From Apostichopus californicus (taxonomy: Eukaryota > Echinodermata > Holothuroidea > Aspidochirotida > Stichopodidae): a stretch of DNA of 20,300 nucleotides. Positions 1-9,922 of this stretch are shown in pieces. The stretch is taken from contig JAIPMN010004414.1 in the NCBI GenBank assembly GCA_020650975.1, forward strand, positions 1 through 20,300, given 5' to 3'. Each line of letters opens with the position of its first letter. Position 1 is the stretch's first letter. The notes beneath the pieces were generated by a model that saw nothing but the letters and a program-made list of their open reading frames with translations, was not told the DNA's origin and made no database searches. The position numbers and the translations under genes are program-made.

Positions 1-318
1 ACAATTAGTGAAAAAAAAGCACATCTAGCCACATTTTCTGGCAACAACATGAACCATAAGGAGCAAGATAGTGAGGGTGAGTTTTTAATAAGCCATGTGG
101 AAATTGTGGAATATTTCCTCATATTTTCATGTCAGTGTTACATTCCCAGCCACCAGACTGAAAGGTCTTTCTGGTGACAAACAATGTGAAACTTCTGAAA
201 AATATCCCACACTATCAATATGTATAGTATCCCTAACTTGTGATATGGTTGAATGAATGTAACCTATTTTGACTGGCTAAACCTTCCACAACTCCAAGAA
301 GTATTATCGCAGTCAGGT

Positions 319-340
319 GGGGGTGAGGGTGGGGGTGGGG
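319..340 (+). other. G-quadruplex-type motif
   Basis: Four G runs (319-323, 327-329, 331-335, 337-340) are separated by loops of 3, 1 and 1 bases, fitting G3+N1-7. The G-rich strand is the template strand of the PTP gene. Confidence 0.75.
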
Positions 341-2128
341 TCTGTGATGTCATCTGGGCAAATGCTCTTTAAAGCTCTACTTAGGCTATGATAAAACTCT
401 TTTTGCTATATCCTTGAAACTAAATACATTTGGAATGTTTGCTTATCCATCTAAATTCTCTGTGACATACTGTCATCAAAACGTATAGGTCTTTTTTTTT
501 GGAACAATATTCTTTTCCTCTGTGGATAAAGTGAAATGACAAATCATAAAAGAAAACAAAGACATTTTCAGCTGAAGCGCCTTGCTGACACCATCCATTC
601 TGCTGTTGGCCGATGCATAAATTACCCAAAAATATCACAAAATTTTGAAAAATTCATATCTGCACGATAAGAAATGCTAAAGGTGGCTGTGCACTGTTTT
701 CTTCTGAAGGTTACGAAAATTTTCAGCAATTTCGCACAAGGCAATCAAAATCATCAATTTAAGGGAAATCCTGATATTCAAAGCCTTCAAATTACCAGCA
801 AGAACTAAATTTTTAGTATCCTCCCTAATCATCAGTCCATTAAACAAGGTGGATATTAGTCATACATGTACATTATTTTTTTTCACAATTTCTTCTTTTT
901 GTTCGGTTATTGTTTATTTAAATTTTTTGTTGTTTAAAATGTTTTTAAAATTACTTAAAATGTTGAGATAGCTGCTGAGGATCTTTGCCGCCTTTTCATC
1001 ACAGGCAAAACAAAGTCTCTCATTCGTTGACATTTTCGCACAAAAAAGAGAAAAAAAAATTGAAGAGTTTTTGCGAGCCTGGAAATTGGAGACCTTACTA
1101 TTTCTTACAATTTCAATGACTTGCTCAATTTTTCTTGTTTTTATGAGCAAAGTGTGCAAAAACAAATCGACTGACTCTGCAGAAATGAACATCGCTGACA
1201 AACAAGAAATGTGCAAAGTATGATAAACGGATCATCTTTAAAGAGAACCCTCTACAGATCTACGAAAAATCATTTCTTTTCAATAAACGTTATATTGCAT
1301 TTGCAGCCGCTATCACAGTGCTGGAATACAAAGGAAAAAAAAAAGCAAAAATAGGGGAAAATAATTCCCCTAAAATTTTAGTCATTTTTTTCAAATAAAC
1401 AAATTACTCAACACCCTCCCTATAACCCTCCCTATAACACACCATTGACCAGCAATTACATTGATTTCCATTGTCATATATTCTTTTGTTCTGCCTCCTT
1501 CCATTGACTTATGTCATGAGTAGGTGATTCTATTGTACAGCTGTGAACTTTCAACCCAATAGGCGTTAACTACAGTGAGTAATAGAGGTTCAATAGACTG
1601 CATATATACAGTAAGTCACAGATCACTGTTACAGCAACTGAAGTGAAAAAAGAGCCACGAGTGAATTTCACAAAGCTTTTACGGTAGTAGTATTATAGAG
1701 ACCAGAGTTGGTGGTCAATGGTCCAGAAGCAGGTGGTTGTGTTTTAAGTGCAAAAAATAAACATTCGCCGCAGTGTATGTAACACCTGACCACAATATCT
1801 TAGGTTCCACAAACTGCGTCACAACATACGTTCCATATATCTCCACATAAAGTCTCCTATTTTTCAAAGTACCATATCTTTCAACAGAGATTACTGATAC
1901 CTGGACTGAGCTACTAACACTTGTCACTGCGCAGGTTTTACACAATTGAATAGGTTTAGACTAATTTGCATATTAAGACTCTGGGCTCGAGTTATTTAAG
2001 TGTAAAGAAAAAGTAACCACCATCTTTTGGCTGACATGCCAGAGATCTTTGCGATGCATAACTCTCCCTAATAGCTAAGCGGAAATCTTGTTTTGGCCGA
2101 GAGATGTCTTAGTTTAAAAGTTGTGTCA

Positions 2129-2204
2129 GGTAGCTGTCATTATGTAAATCTGTGATGTCATAGTGTCACTAGGAATCTGACAACTTTACATAATGACAGC
2201 TACC
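2129..2204. repeat. Inverted repeat, 20-bp perfect arms, 36-bp loop
   Basis: GGTAGCTGTCATTATGTAAA at 2129-2148 is the exact reverse complement of 2185-2204. The loop contains CTGACAAC next to the right arm, and a related GTTGTGTCAG lies just before the left arm. This hints at a longer, decayed foldback element. No terminal duplication or coding content is visible. It may be a small MITE-like foldback, but this is unproven. Confidence 0.9.
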
Positions 2205-2300
2205 AACGTTTTAGTTTTCTCTTTGTTTTCATTTTCATTCCAATTTTTCAAGATAAAATGGTTTTGACACAGAAACCAATATGTCAATTTGAGAGGTTCC

Positions 2301-2360
2301 CCCAAAACTTATGTGGAGTGGGAGACAGGTAAGAGAGGAGCGAAGTAAATTCAATAGTTT
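2301..2360 (+). repeat. Dispersed repeat family copy 1 (core GGGAGACAGGTAAG)
   Basis: The stretch TGGAGTGGGAGACAGGTAAG followed by AGGAGCGAAGTAAAT recurs at 3041-3076 with few changes, and its core recurs in four other forms in the window. This copy is short. It lies antisense to the PTP gene. The family is not one I can name. Confidence 0.75.
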
Positions 2361-2932
2361 GGATTCAGCATTTGCAAAAACCCGTCATGCATTACAGAAA
2401 GTACACACTGTAAATCATAGATTAAAGTAATGATACAATTTAAACTGTACATTCGTTTCCATGATGTCATATTTAGTCTTGATCAAGACGTCTTACCTTG
2501 TGTGTGAAGGAACATAAAATCTGCGACATCTCCCAAATGGCGTGATATTTTTCTTAGCTGTTTTGGTAAGTTGGTTTTGACATCAATTAATTCTCTATTC
2601 CATAGACTAATAATGATGTCTGGGCTTGTGTCTCCTTTCATTGTTCTTATCTCATTTGACAAATTATCAGCTGATTGGGGCTACTTTCTACTGAACAGTG
2701 TTCATACTAACCAAAACAGTACTTATTTGAGTTATATGTGAGCACTAGGGATAACCAAAACAGCCCTAAAATTCCCTCTAATAAGAAGAAAAGGATACTT
2801 ATCGGGCTGCAAACAACTTCAAATACTTCCAAAAACAGTGAATGGAAAAAATTCCGATCCTGGGAAACCAAAAGTGGACGAAATCCGATGGAAAAAATCC
2901 GCTCGAAAATCTGCGATCTAGACTCTTTGGTT

Positions 2933-3080
2933 GGTAGAATGAGAAGGAAGGGCGGTGACCGGAGGAGCCGGTCATAGAGGGTGCACAGTGTTAAAAGGTT
3001 ACCAGGACATTCTAGGCGCGGTAGAATGAGGGTGCTAAGGTTGTGGGGAGACAGGTAAGCGAGGAGCGAAGTAAATACAA
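2933..3080 (+). repeat. Dispersed repeat family copy 2 (long)
   Basis: This copy starts GGTAGAATGAGAAGGAAGGG and runs through ATAGAGGGTGCACAGTGTTA, AAAGGTTACCAGGACATTCT and GGTAGAATGAGGGTGCTAAG to GGGAGACAGGTAAGC and AGGAGCGAAGTAAAT. The reverse complement of 11260-11382 aligns over most of this length, with the same order of blocks (ATAGAGGGCGCACA, AAAAGGTTGCCAG, TAGGTACGGTAGAA). Internal repetition of GGTAGAATGAG suggests a composite unit. It ends about 67 bases from the 227-bp PTP exon. Confidence 0.85.
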
Positions 3081-3146
3081 TGTTTTACCAACGACCAACA
3101 ACATTTGACATTTAATTTCAACATAGAATGTTTCTGCTGCCCTTAC

Positions 3147-3373
3147 CTGCTTTGCAAGAATCAACGTTCTGAGTGTGTAACTGTCTTTCTCTGTTTCGGT
3201 GAGCGTGCTGATGGTGAAGTCGCCTTCTTTCATCGGTTCATCTCCCAAGGTAGCCCAGTAATGGAGGCATTTCATCCTCCCCTCCTCTATCACGTTGGCG
3301 ACCATGCTGATCTTACGAATGTCCTCCTGCCAAACCATCCTCCAGAAGTCTACTATGGAACTTGTAGTTGGAC
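3147..3373 (-). CDS. PTP-domain exon, 227 bp: GPTTSSIVDFWRMVW to TLRTLILAKQ
   Basis: The acceptor is TCTTGTTCAG|GT and the donor AAAGCAG|GTAAGG, so the exon is 2 + 75x3 bases and leaves in phase 0. It encodes DFWRMVWQ (the DFWxMxW block), ISMVANVIEEGRMKC (equivalent to IVMLTNxxExGRxKC), LHYWATLGDE, and a beta-strand segment ending SYTLRTLILAKQ. This is the region just before the Q-F-H-x-x-W-P-D block. KCxxYWP is KCLHYWA here: the Pro is replaced by Ala. In vertebrate receptor PTPs, as I recall, this stretch is two exons (98 and about 117 bp) with the boundary after EGR. That point is near 3276 here with no intron, which suggests intron loss or an ancestral unsplit state. The exon for the WPD loop is not in 1-3146. 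Confidence 0.95.
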
Positions 3374-4558
3374 CTGAACAAGAACAAAAAATGACAACAT
3401 GACTGATTCACTCAGCTGAAACTATTAACATAGATGGCTCCATCTACTGACAATTGATTTCATTCGACATCCTTACACCAGCAATAAACGTCATTTTATA
3501 ACTTAATTTGTACTACAGATAATACACCTGGTCCTTGTGTAAGAAAAGTTTAAACAAGAGGGCGGCAATCCACGGAGTTGCTTATATTATCGACAGCAAC
3601 ACTGATTTCAAATGTACAGATATATTATACACCGGAGGAAAGTACTACTTGACATTTCCATTATACCCGTAAAGGTTCTTTGTCAATTCAATGTTTCCCC
3701 TTGGAGTTTTAGCAAAAATCCAATTTTGACCTTTGGTTTGGGAGGCCTGTGAGACAGGAGGGTTCACCCTGGGGTACTTTCCCCACCAATTTTGAAGAAA
3801 ATTGGCCCATCCATTGAAGAGGAGTTTTTGACACAATTACACACACAATAACATGTTTTGACCCTCCCCCAGTCATGGACATCCAGTCACCCAGGGCTAC
3901 CCCACCATGGGTGATCCCTCAAGAGTAGCTACTCAGGCAACTTGTTGCTATGGCAGCCACGAGATAACAATGTCATGTAATATTTTAATGATACAGTTAA
4001 TCTAATCTGGAAGCTCCATTTATTCCCTCCTAGCAGCTATGAAGTGCCCAGATGTAATGCATCCCTGGGAACGTGTCTTCTCGTCTGTTATCATGTTCAA
4101 ATATAAAGAAAAACTTTCACAAATTGTGTTTTAATGACCTATATATATAATACTTCTAGAATAATGAGATTTGAAGCCTTGTTCACATTTGAGAAAATTC
4201 AAAGAGGATCAGGGATTCTGTTTCCCCAGAGAGGTAATAAAGCTTACCGTGGACATTTCCACATTATGTGAACAGACACTCTACCTATATAATGTAGTGT
4301 ACATTGGACTATCTACTCCGTTAGATATGTTGTTCACTTTTGCTAGGCCTACACTTAATGTCTAATGTCAGGATCACATGAACCACGGTGCAAGTCACAT
4401 TAGTTTCCAACAATTAAACAAAATTCCTCTCATTCAAGTCTTCAATATGAATAAAACTTTACCACTCTTTTTAACACCAGGAGAAGCTGGTAATAGTTCT
4501 ACAGTACACCTGTCATTAGACACACGCCGATCTATATGTTTATGTGGAAGTGATGATG

Positions 4559-4588
4559 TCAAGTAACTGGATATCTCCAGTCACTTGA
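4559..4588. repeat. Short hairpin, 13-bp arms with one mismatch
   Basis: TCAAGTAACTGGA at 4559-4571 pairs with TCCAGTCACTTGA at 4576-4588, 12 of 13 bases, with a TATC loop. It is an isolated intronic hairpin with no visible function. Confidence 0.75.
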
Positions 4589-4987
4589 TCTCCCTAGCTT
4601 CCACGCTAAAATTTCAGTTAGGATCCTCTATAGGCTGCTTACTCACCACATGGTGATATTGTGCAACTTTAGAAGAAATATTAGTGTTCAAGATTTTCTT
4701 CCACAAATTTCGGGCAATTTCTATTTTGTTTCGATTTTTGTTTCTGCAACCTTCCAAAATTCTTTGGCAACCTTATTTATACCTTAATATACCTTAAGGC
4801 TCTATTTCAAAGACAGCTGTCATATTCCTTGTCATTTGGTGCAGATCACACAATATTAAACAACTTGTACCTCCAAATGTTGACCGGGTGGAGCATTGAC
4901 TGTGAAATTCCATTATATCAACATTTGAAAAAACTACAGTGTTTTGTGGACATTACAGAGGCCTTGAAATGCGGTGCTTTTAGTTAG

Positions 4988-5060
4988 ATTACCAGGTGGC
5001 TTTAGACAGGTAGAGTGACTTAGTTATGGGGAGACAGGTACAAGTTAAGAGTGAAGTACA
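4988..5060 (+). repeat. Dispersed repeat family copy 3
   Basis: The blocks GATTACCAGGTGGCTTTAGA, GGTAGAGTGACTTAGTTATG and GGGAGACAGGTA, followed by AGAGTGAAGTAC, align in order with 2998-3076. Here the core donor-like site has become GGTACA. It adjoins the TA microsatellite. Confidence 0.7.
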
Positions 5061-5122
5061 CATCCATATATATATATATATATATATATGTCAAGTACAC
5101 ATCGATGCATATATATATATAC
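5055..5122. repeat. TA microsatellites within a short tandem duplication
   Basis: A run of 12 AT units occupies 5066-5089 and a shorter one 5109-5121. Each is preceded by AAGTACACATC (5056 and 5093), so the two runs are halves of a duplicated unit of about 37 bp that carries the microsatellite. The pair adjoins a dispersed-repeat copy ending near 5060. Confidence 0.9.
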
Positions 5123-5332
5123 AAACTCTATTAACACAGAGATGTACAATGCAACCCAGAAAGAACATTTTCAACAGTGCATTTCCTTTAATACAAGAAG
5201 AAGTCTCAGCACTAAAGACATTTGAATCCCACTCTAGCCAAAATGTTTATAATTTCCCAGTCAGGTTTTGTTGTTTCTTTTAATATAGGTGTACAGAACT
5301 ATTTAGAAGAGTTAATTTTAAATTATACCAAC

Positions 5333-5369
5333 CTTGTGAGGCTATGTAAGCTCTTTCTTTCTTGAAACC
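5333..5369 (-). CDS. PTP-domain exon, 37 bp: GFKKERAYIASQG
   Basis: This exon is too short for ORF finding but clear by homology and splicing. The minus strand shows acceptor CTCATTTCAG, then 37 bases reading GFKKERAYIASQ plus G of a split Gly codon, then donor AAG|GTTGGT. It follows NASYMK directly and is completed by GT of the next exon, so the protein runs SYMK-GFKKERAYIASQ-GP. YIA(x)QGP is a core PTP motif. Its length of 37 bp and its phases (0 in, 1 out) equal those I recall for the matching exon of vertebrate receptor PTP genes. Long introns flank it (7.3 kb upstream in the transcript, 1.96 kb downstream). Skipping it would shift the frame. Confidence 0.93.
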
Positions 5370-6190
5370 CTGAAATGAGAAATTTTACAATGTTAGAGAG
5401 TAGATCCAGATGTAAGGACTTAAGTTCTCAAAATTTTAAAATTGAAAAATTGAAGGATTGAAAAATGCAAAGGAGGGTTATTTATCAAATGCCTTGATAA
5501 CTGCCTATTAGTATATACATTACTGAATACAAGAATAATCATATTCACTTCTTCAAAAGTTTTTTTTACAAAATATCAGGAAAATGACAAGACTTGGAAT
5601 GCAAAGGAAAAAAAGACTAAGGGCTAAAAATATCTTCTTCTTCTCTTTTTGAAGTCTAATGAAAGAATTCTTCCGGTCTTTTCAAAACCCTGCGTCATTT
5701 TGGTATTTTCAAAGCCATTATGCAATGAGGTGAGATCCTGGTACAATGAATAGCTTGGAGTTTCATTTCTGCAATCATATCAGTCTGTGCATTGTAGAGT
5801 TTCTCAGAACAATGACACGAATGGATGCCTTTTGTCAATACAAGTAAAATAGAAATTTATGTGGATTGAATTGTACACACACTTGCATAGCAGGGCAAAT
5901 AATTCAGTGTGAAAATTTTGCTTAGCAGTTTTGAACTTCGTTTGTTATAATATACTATGGTTCCTACGTACACAAACTGCTATGCACACATCTTGGCACT
6001 TGTACAGCAAATTGTCCACTTTGCATAACACTTTACCATGCGATACGGATAAATTATTCACTGCATGGTATTTCAGTAATGCTTCTAAGACATGCTGGGA
6101 AGATGGAAGTAACATAATGTGCTCAATCCTAAATCATGCTGAACATTGTGAAAATGCTAAAGACATGTTCTTTGGGACCTCTGGGTTAAA

Positions 6191-6218
6191 GTGGGGGGAG
6201 GGGGGGGGGAGAGGGGGA
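6191..6218 (+). other. G-rich tract
   Basis: Runs of 6, 10 and 5 G separated by single or double A-containing breaks follow one another in a purine-only stretch. It could form a quadruplex or triplex. The G strand is the PTP template strand. Confidence 0.75.
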
Positions 6219-6792
6219 AGGTAAAGGGAAATGAGGTGATTCAGGGGTTACACCAGACAGTCAACATGTATTGCTCATATGAAATACAGGTTCAGGCAGG
6301 TAATGATTCTTAATTTCTTAATTTTTAATTCTTTTTAATTCTTAATTATTACAGAAAGTGCTACCGAGCTCTATTAATTCCTTAGCAACCACACATTTGG
6401 ATGGCGATTCTTTTTTCATTAAAAAAAACACGAGTTTTTGTTCCGGTCATTCTATTGACAATGCACTTTATGAAGCTTCAAAGCTGTTCCACCCAGAGGT
6501 TCCACCCAGAGATTAAAGACAGCTGCATTTAACATAACAAGATCAAACCCTAGATCGGTGTACGGCATTTAAACAAGACAAATTGATTCTGAACGTCTAC
6601 GCATTTGTATTAGATCCAGTGCTTTGGTGTCAGAGCGTGTACTCAGTCACTGAAAAAGGAAACCGAGGTTTGTCTACTAGAAGGAAAGGTACGAAAGCTG
6701 TGTCAAATTAACAGAATAGCAAGCAACAACGGAGTCGAAGATCAACCCCAAGCTGCGTTTACATAACCAATCGAGCACCAAGCATGGGGTCT

Positions 6793-7027
6793 GATCCTCC
6801 CTCAATCCTAGTGTATTACTGACTTCAAACCGCTGAGTATAATCTGCGCTTGATCCTCCCTCAATCCTAGTGTATTACCGACTTCAAATTGCTGAGTATT
6901 ATCTGTGCTTGATCCTCCCTCAATCCTTGTATATTACTGACTTCAAACCGCTGAGTATAATCTGAGCTTGATCCTCCTCAATCCTAGTGTATTACCAACT
7001 TCAAATTGCTGAGTATTATCTGCGCTT
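6793..7027. repeat. Minisatellite, 4 units of 59 bp
   Basis: GATCCTCCCTCAATCCTAGT starts at 6793, 6852, 6911 and 6970, and each unit runs on to the next without a gap. Copies alternate between CAAACCGCTGAGTATAA and CAAATTGCTGAGTATTA endings (1 and 3 against 2 and 4). The array therefore probably arose by duplication of a 118-bp dimer. The last unit has lost one C in CTCCCTC. It is intronic. Confidence 0.95.
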
Positions 7028-7086
7028 GAACTTCATATCAGACCATGAGATACAGGTTCAACATTGTGCTTCCAGTCTAATGTCAA

Positions 7087-7115
7087 GGGAGGGGAGGGGG
7101 AGAGGGGAGGAAGGG
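7087..7115 (+). other. G-quadruplex-type purine tract
   Basis: Runs of 3, 4, 5 and 4 G with 1-3 base A-rich loops are followed by GGAAGGG. The tract is all purine and sits 60 bp past the 59-bp minisatellite. Confidence 0.75.
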
Positions 7116-8043
7116 CCTTAGCAGGCTTATGAGGCTTTAAAAGATGATAAAATTCTCTTGAACCCTGGAATTTCCCCACTAATGACTCATCTATCATCTT
7201 ACTTAATGCTCATCAATGTCTGTGGAATAAGTGTGAATGTAAATCCTGTCTGTAAGTTGGAAACATTGAGCTAGTAGGTAGGCCTTGTATACACTCTATG
7301 CTATAAATTATAACATGTTGAGCATAACATGCAATAAACTATCCAGAAGGATACACAATCTTCAGATGCAGGTACCATGACGATGGTAAATCTAGAACAG
7401 TGCTTGACTACATAAAGACATATCATACGTAATACAAACAGTAAAACTCCATTGTCTTGTCATATCAACGTGATGCATCAGCTTAGAACTATGTAACACA
7501 CAAGGGTAAGAAATGGTTAAAAAAAGGGCTTGGCCAAAGTTATGGCTGAATAGTTTGGTTAAGACTACTGTACAACATGGGATTTGTAATAAAAAATTTG
7601 TTGGTTGGGCTGCAGGCAAATAATGTTGAAGTATTACATTGATGTACAGGACAGGACTGGTGTGTACAGAAGAAATATTTATGGCTAACAAGTTAACAAA
7701 GTATATAAGTCAGCAAAGCAACTAGTATGGACAATACATCAGAGAAATGAATTAATTATCAGCGAGCTATTATAAACAGCAATGTGACTTAAATATTCCT
7801 TTCAGAGTTTTCCTCTAACTCTGCTAGAGAAATGAAGAAAGAGATGATACAAGGGACCCCCCTCCACCCCTTTTTAGTCACCACCCAAATACTTCTGTTG
7901 GCTGCAAAAGATTCTATGGGATGATTGCAGGCAAAGTTTTATGGATTTCTTCTGATTGTCCCTCGTGCAAGCAGGCCTCACTCCTTGGTTGTCCGAAAAG
8001 CAAATTCGGTTATCCGAAAAATGTAGCAACTTAGTAACAATGA

Positions 8044-8531
8044 CCAATATCGATACTGTAGTAGAGATGTGTAGGTTGCTGATAAAACACCGATATGTAC
8101 ACTGTAGTAGAGATGTGAAGGTTTGGTGATTACAAAACTAATATGTATACTGTAGTAGAGATGTGTAGGTTTGGTGAATACAACACTAATATGCATACTG
8201 TAGTAGAGATGTGAAGGTTTGGTTAATAGAACACCAATATGTACACTGTAGGAGAGATGTGTAGGTTGCTGAATAAAACACCAATATGTACACTGTAGGA
8301 AAAATGTGTAGGTTTGGTGAATAGAACACCAATATCTACACTGTAGTAGAAATGTGTAGGTTACTGAATAAAACACCAATATCTATACTGTTGTAGAGAT
8401 GTGTAGGTTTGGTGAATAGAACACCAATATGTATACTGTAGTAGTCTAGTAGAGATGTGTAGGTTTGGTGAATAGAACACCAATATGTACACTGTAGTAG
8501 AGATGTGTACATTTGGAAAATAGAACACCAG
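8044..8531. repeat. Minisatellite, about 10 units of 47-48 bp
   Basis: Units carry GTGTAGGTTTGGTGAATAG, then AACACCAATATGTACACTG, then TAGTAGAGAT, with substitutions. Two flavours occur: a GGTTTGGTGAATAGAAC type and a shorter GGTTGCTGAATAAAAC type, the latter at about 8070, 8255 and 8355. One unit near 8440 has an 8-bp internal duplication (TAGTAGTCTAGTAG). Because 48 is a multiple of three, minus-strand frames stay open and give a repeating pseudo-peptide. I regard that as an accident of the period. The array lies in the 7.3-kb intron of the PTP gene. Confidence 0.93.
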
Positions 8532-9151
8532 CTTTGGGGTTGATACCAATTCATCACTTTACCTTTTTGTTGGTATTTATTTACAGTGCAATCTGAATTT
8601 GATATAAACAACTGGTAGTCCACCAGACAACCTCAACAGCTGATTGTGGTTGTCTGAACAGAGATTTTGTAACCTCAAACCTCAAACCACCAGACTACCT
8701 TGACAAATTTCACCTTGATTGATTGCAGAGCCAATGCACAAGGTACAAGACAAATGGATGGTTTATACTATGAGTAGATATCATCACTAAATAGATTAAA
8801 GTCTCATACAATGGAAAAACTTTCTTTGCTCTGTAGATATTTGTATTTTGCATATATTTTAAGCTCACCATGAAAATGTGTACATGTGTGTTCTATTTAA
8901 TAATACTTTGTATGTGGAAAGCAGTATAAGTTCAAAGTTGGGATTCCGAGCAACTAATGTCCTTACTACTTCAATCACAAATGGAATCTGCCAAATGTCC
9001 GCACAGAAAAACGATGCGACTATTATCAATCACGGAATTACTGCTACAATAATTCACATTTATCCTATTCTTGTACATTAAGTGAAACTCTGTAAATTGC
9101 TACCATACCTGATGTTTTGGCATGACATCCCAAAACCTTGTATATATTTAC

Positions 9152-9247
9152 AAAAGCAATACATATAGTTTGAATTGGTCCTCCCTAGGATTTAGCTATA
9201 TAGCTAAATCCTAGGGAGGACCAATTCAAACTATATGTATTGCTTTT
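9152..9247. repeat. Perfect 96-bp palindrome without spacer
   Basis: Bases 9152-9199 are the exact reverse complement of 9200-9247 (48-bp arms, no mismatch, no loop). The centre is AGCTATATAGCT. Complementarity stops abruptly at both ends (C at 9151 against C at 9248). I see no target-site duplication in the flanks, so a transposon insertion is not directly supported. In the PTP primary transcript it would fold into a hairpin of about 45 bp. Lack of divergence between arms means recent origin, gene conversion, or an assembly or template-switch artefact. Confidence 0.97.
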
Positions 9248-9779
9248 CAAACTTAATAACTGTTTCACATTCTATCATATCACATAAGATTCAGACCATC
9301 CCTTCTTTGAAACAACTGTTTGTAAGGCCATGCACTGACTAGTAACAAACTCCATAGTCTACTACTGGTGGTACATATATGCCACAGGTTGCTATGTAAC
9401 CAACTACATACATTGGATCGCCACAGTATATATGCCTAGCAGACTCATGTACATGCTTATCATTCAAATTTACTGACTGATTTAAAATATATACTTCGCG
9501 TAAGGGCTAAGGCCAAGAAAAACATAGTTCTAAAGGATAAACGAATGAATCAGCAATTAATATGTATAAATCTGGTATATATATCCTATTTATTAATATG
9601 TACTTCCATTTATTTATACTGGATTTTAATCAACTTGAACTTTGGTTTACTGTTTATAGTACACGTCAACCGGTGCAATGAAAATCAATTCTCCACAAAG
9701 TGCATAAAATTCTGCATATATACTTATGATGTAGCTAAAGGTATTAGTATTCTCTTAATGCCTACTGCATGTTTTTCAT

Positions 9780-9862
9780 TAATACTGGTGTGGGGATCTA
9801 TGAGGGTTGATACTTACCTGTCCCCATCCTATATTTGCACTTTCCTATCTACCTTAGCTACA
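9780..9862 (-). repeat. Dispersed repeat family copy 4
   Basis: The minus strand reads GGTAGATAGGAAAGTGCAAA, then GGATGGGGACAGGTAAGTAT, then CAACCCTCATAGATCCCCAC. It aligns with 11475-11540 on the minus strand. This orientation is sense to the PTP transcript and carries the consensus splice donor CAG|GTAAGT. The open frame through it on the plus strand is not convincing as a gene. Confidence 0.75.
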
Positions 9863-9885
9863 TGTTCTTTCTTCAACAACAACAG

Positions 9886-9922
9886 AATCAATTAATCAAT
9901 CAAACTTATTTATATAACACCT
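9886..9922 (-). repeat. Possible retroelement 3' tail
   Basis: The plus strand reads AATCAATTAATCAATCAAAC, then TTATTTATATAACACC. From general knowledge, CAATCAATCAA with TTTATTTATATAGCRCC is a frequent repeat-derived motif in aquatic animal genomes and would be a (GATT)n-type tail read on the minus strand. No body of an element could be delimited, so this is a weak call. Confidence 0.35.

Larger units (their letters stand above)
1..3146 (-). other. Downstream intron of the PTP gene, no exon recognised
   Basis: The region follows the donor at 3146. I searched the minus strand for a WPD-loop exon (reverse complement of TGG-CC-GAY-CAY) and saw none. It holds a G-quadruplex motif at 319, a 12-bp duplication (ACCCTCCCTATA, 1413-1436), the 20-bp inverted repeat at 2129, a 14-bp palindrome GTCTTGATCAAGAC at 2476-2489, and dispersed-repeat copies 1 and 2. 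Its short open frames have no recognisable product. That it is all one intron is inference. Confidence 0.6.
3374..5332 (-). other. Intron between the 37-bp and 227-bp PTP exons
   Basis: This 1959-bp intron has donor GTTGGT at 5332 and acceptor TTGTTCAG at 3374. It contains the hairpin at 4559, dispersed-repeat copy 3 and the TA microsatellites. Open frames on either strand are short and unrecognisable. Confidence 0.85.

Noticed and set aside
1715..1945. 76-codon minus-strand frame as a possible downstream PTP exon
   Set aside because: It has no QFHxxxWPD, no P-loop and no resemblance to the next PTP segment.
3105..3377. Plus-strand open frame of 90 codons
   Set aside because: It is a shadow of the 227-bp PTP exon on the other strand.
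5026..5283. Plus-strand open frame with an IYIYIYI stretch
   Set aside because: The peptide is simply the TA microsatellite translated.
7978..8623. Three overlapping minus-strand frames with a repeated Tyr/His/Thr-rich peptide
   Set aside because: They are produced by the 48-bp minisatellite period being a multiple of three. There is no other coding sign.
9545..9895. 116-codon plus-strand hydrophobic open frame
   Set aside because: The composition follows from AT-rich sequence, the frame runs into dispersed-repeat copy 4, and no family or splice support is seen.
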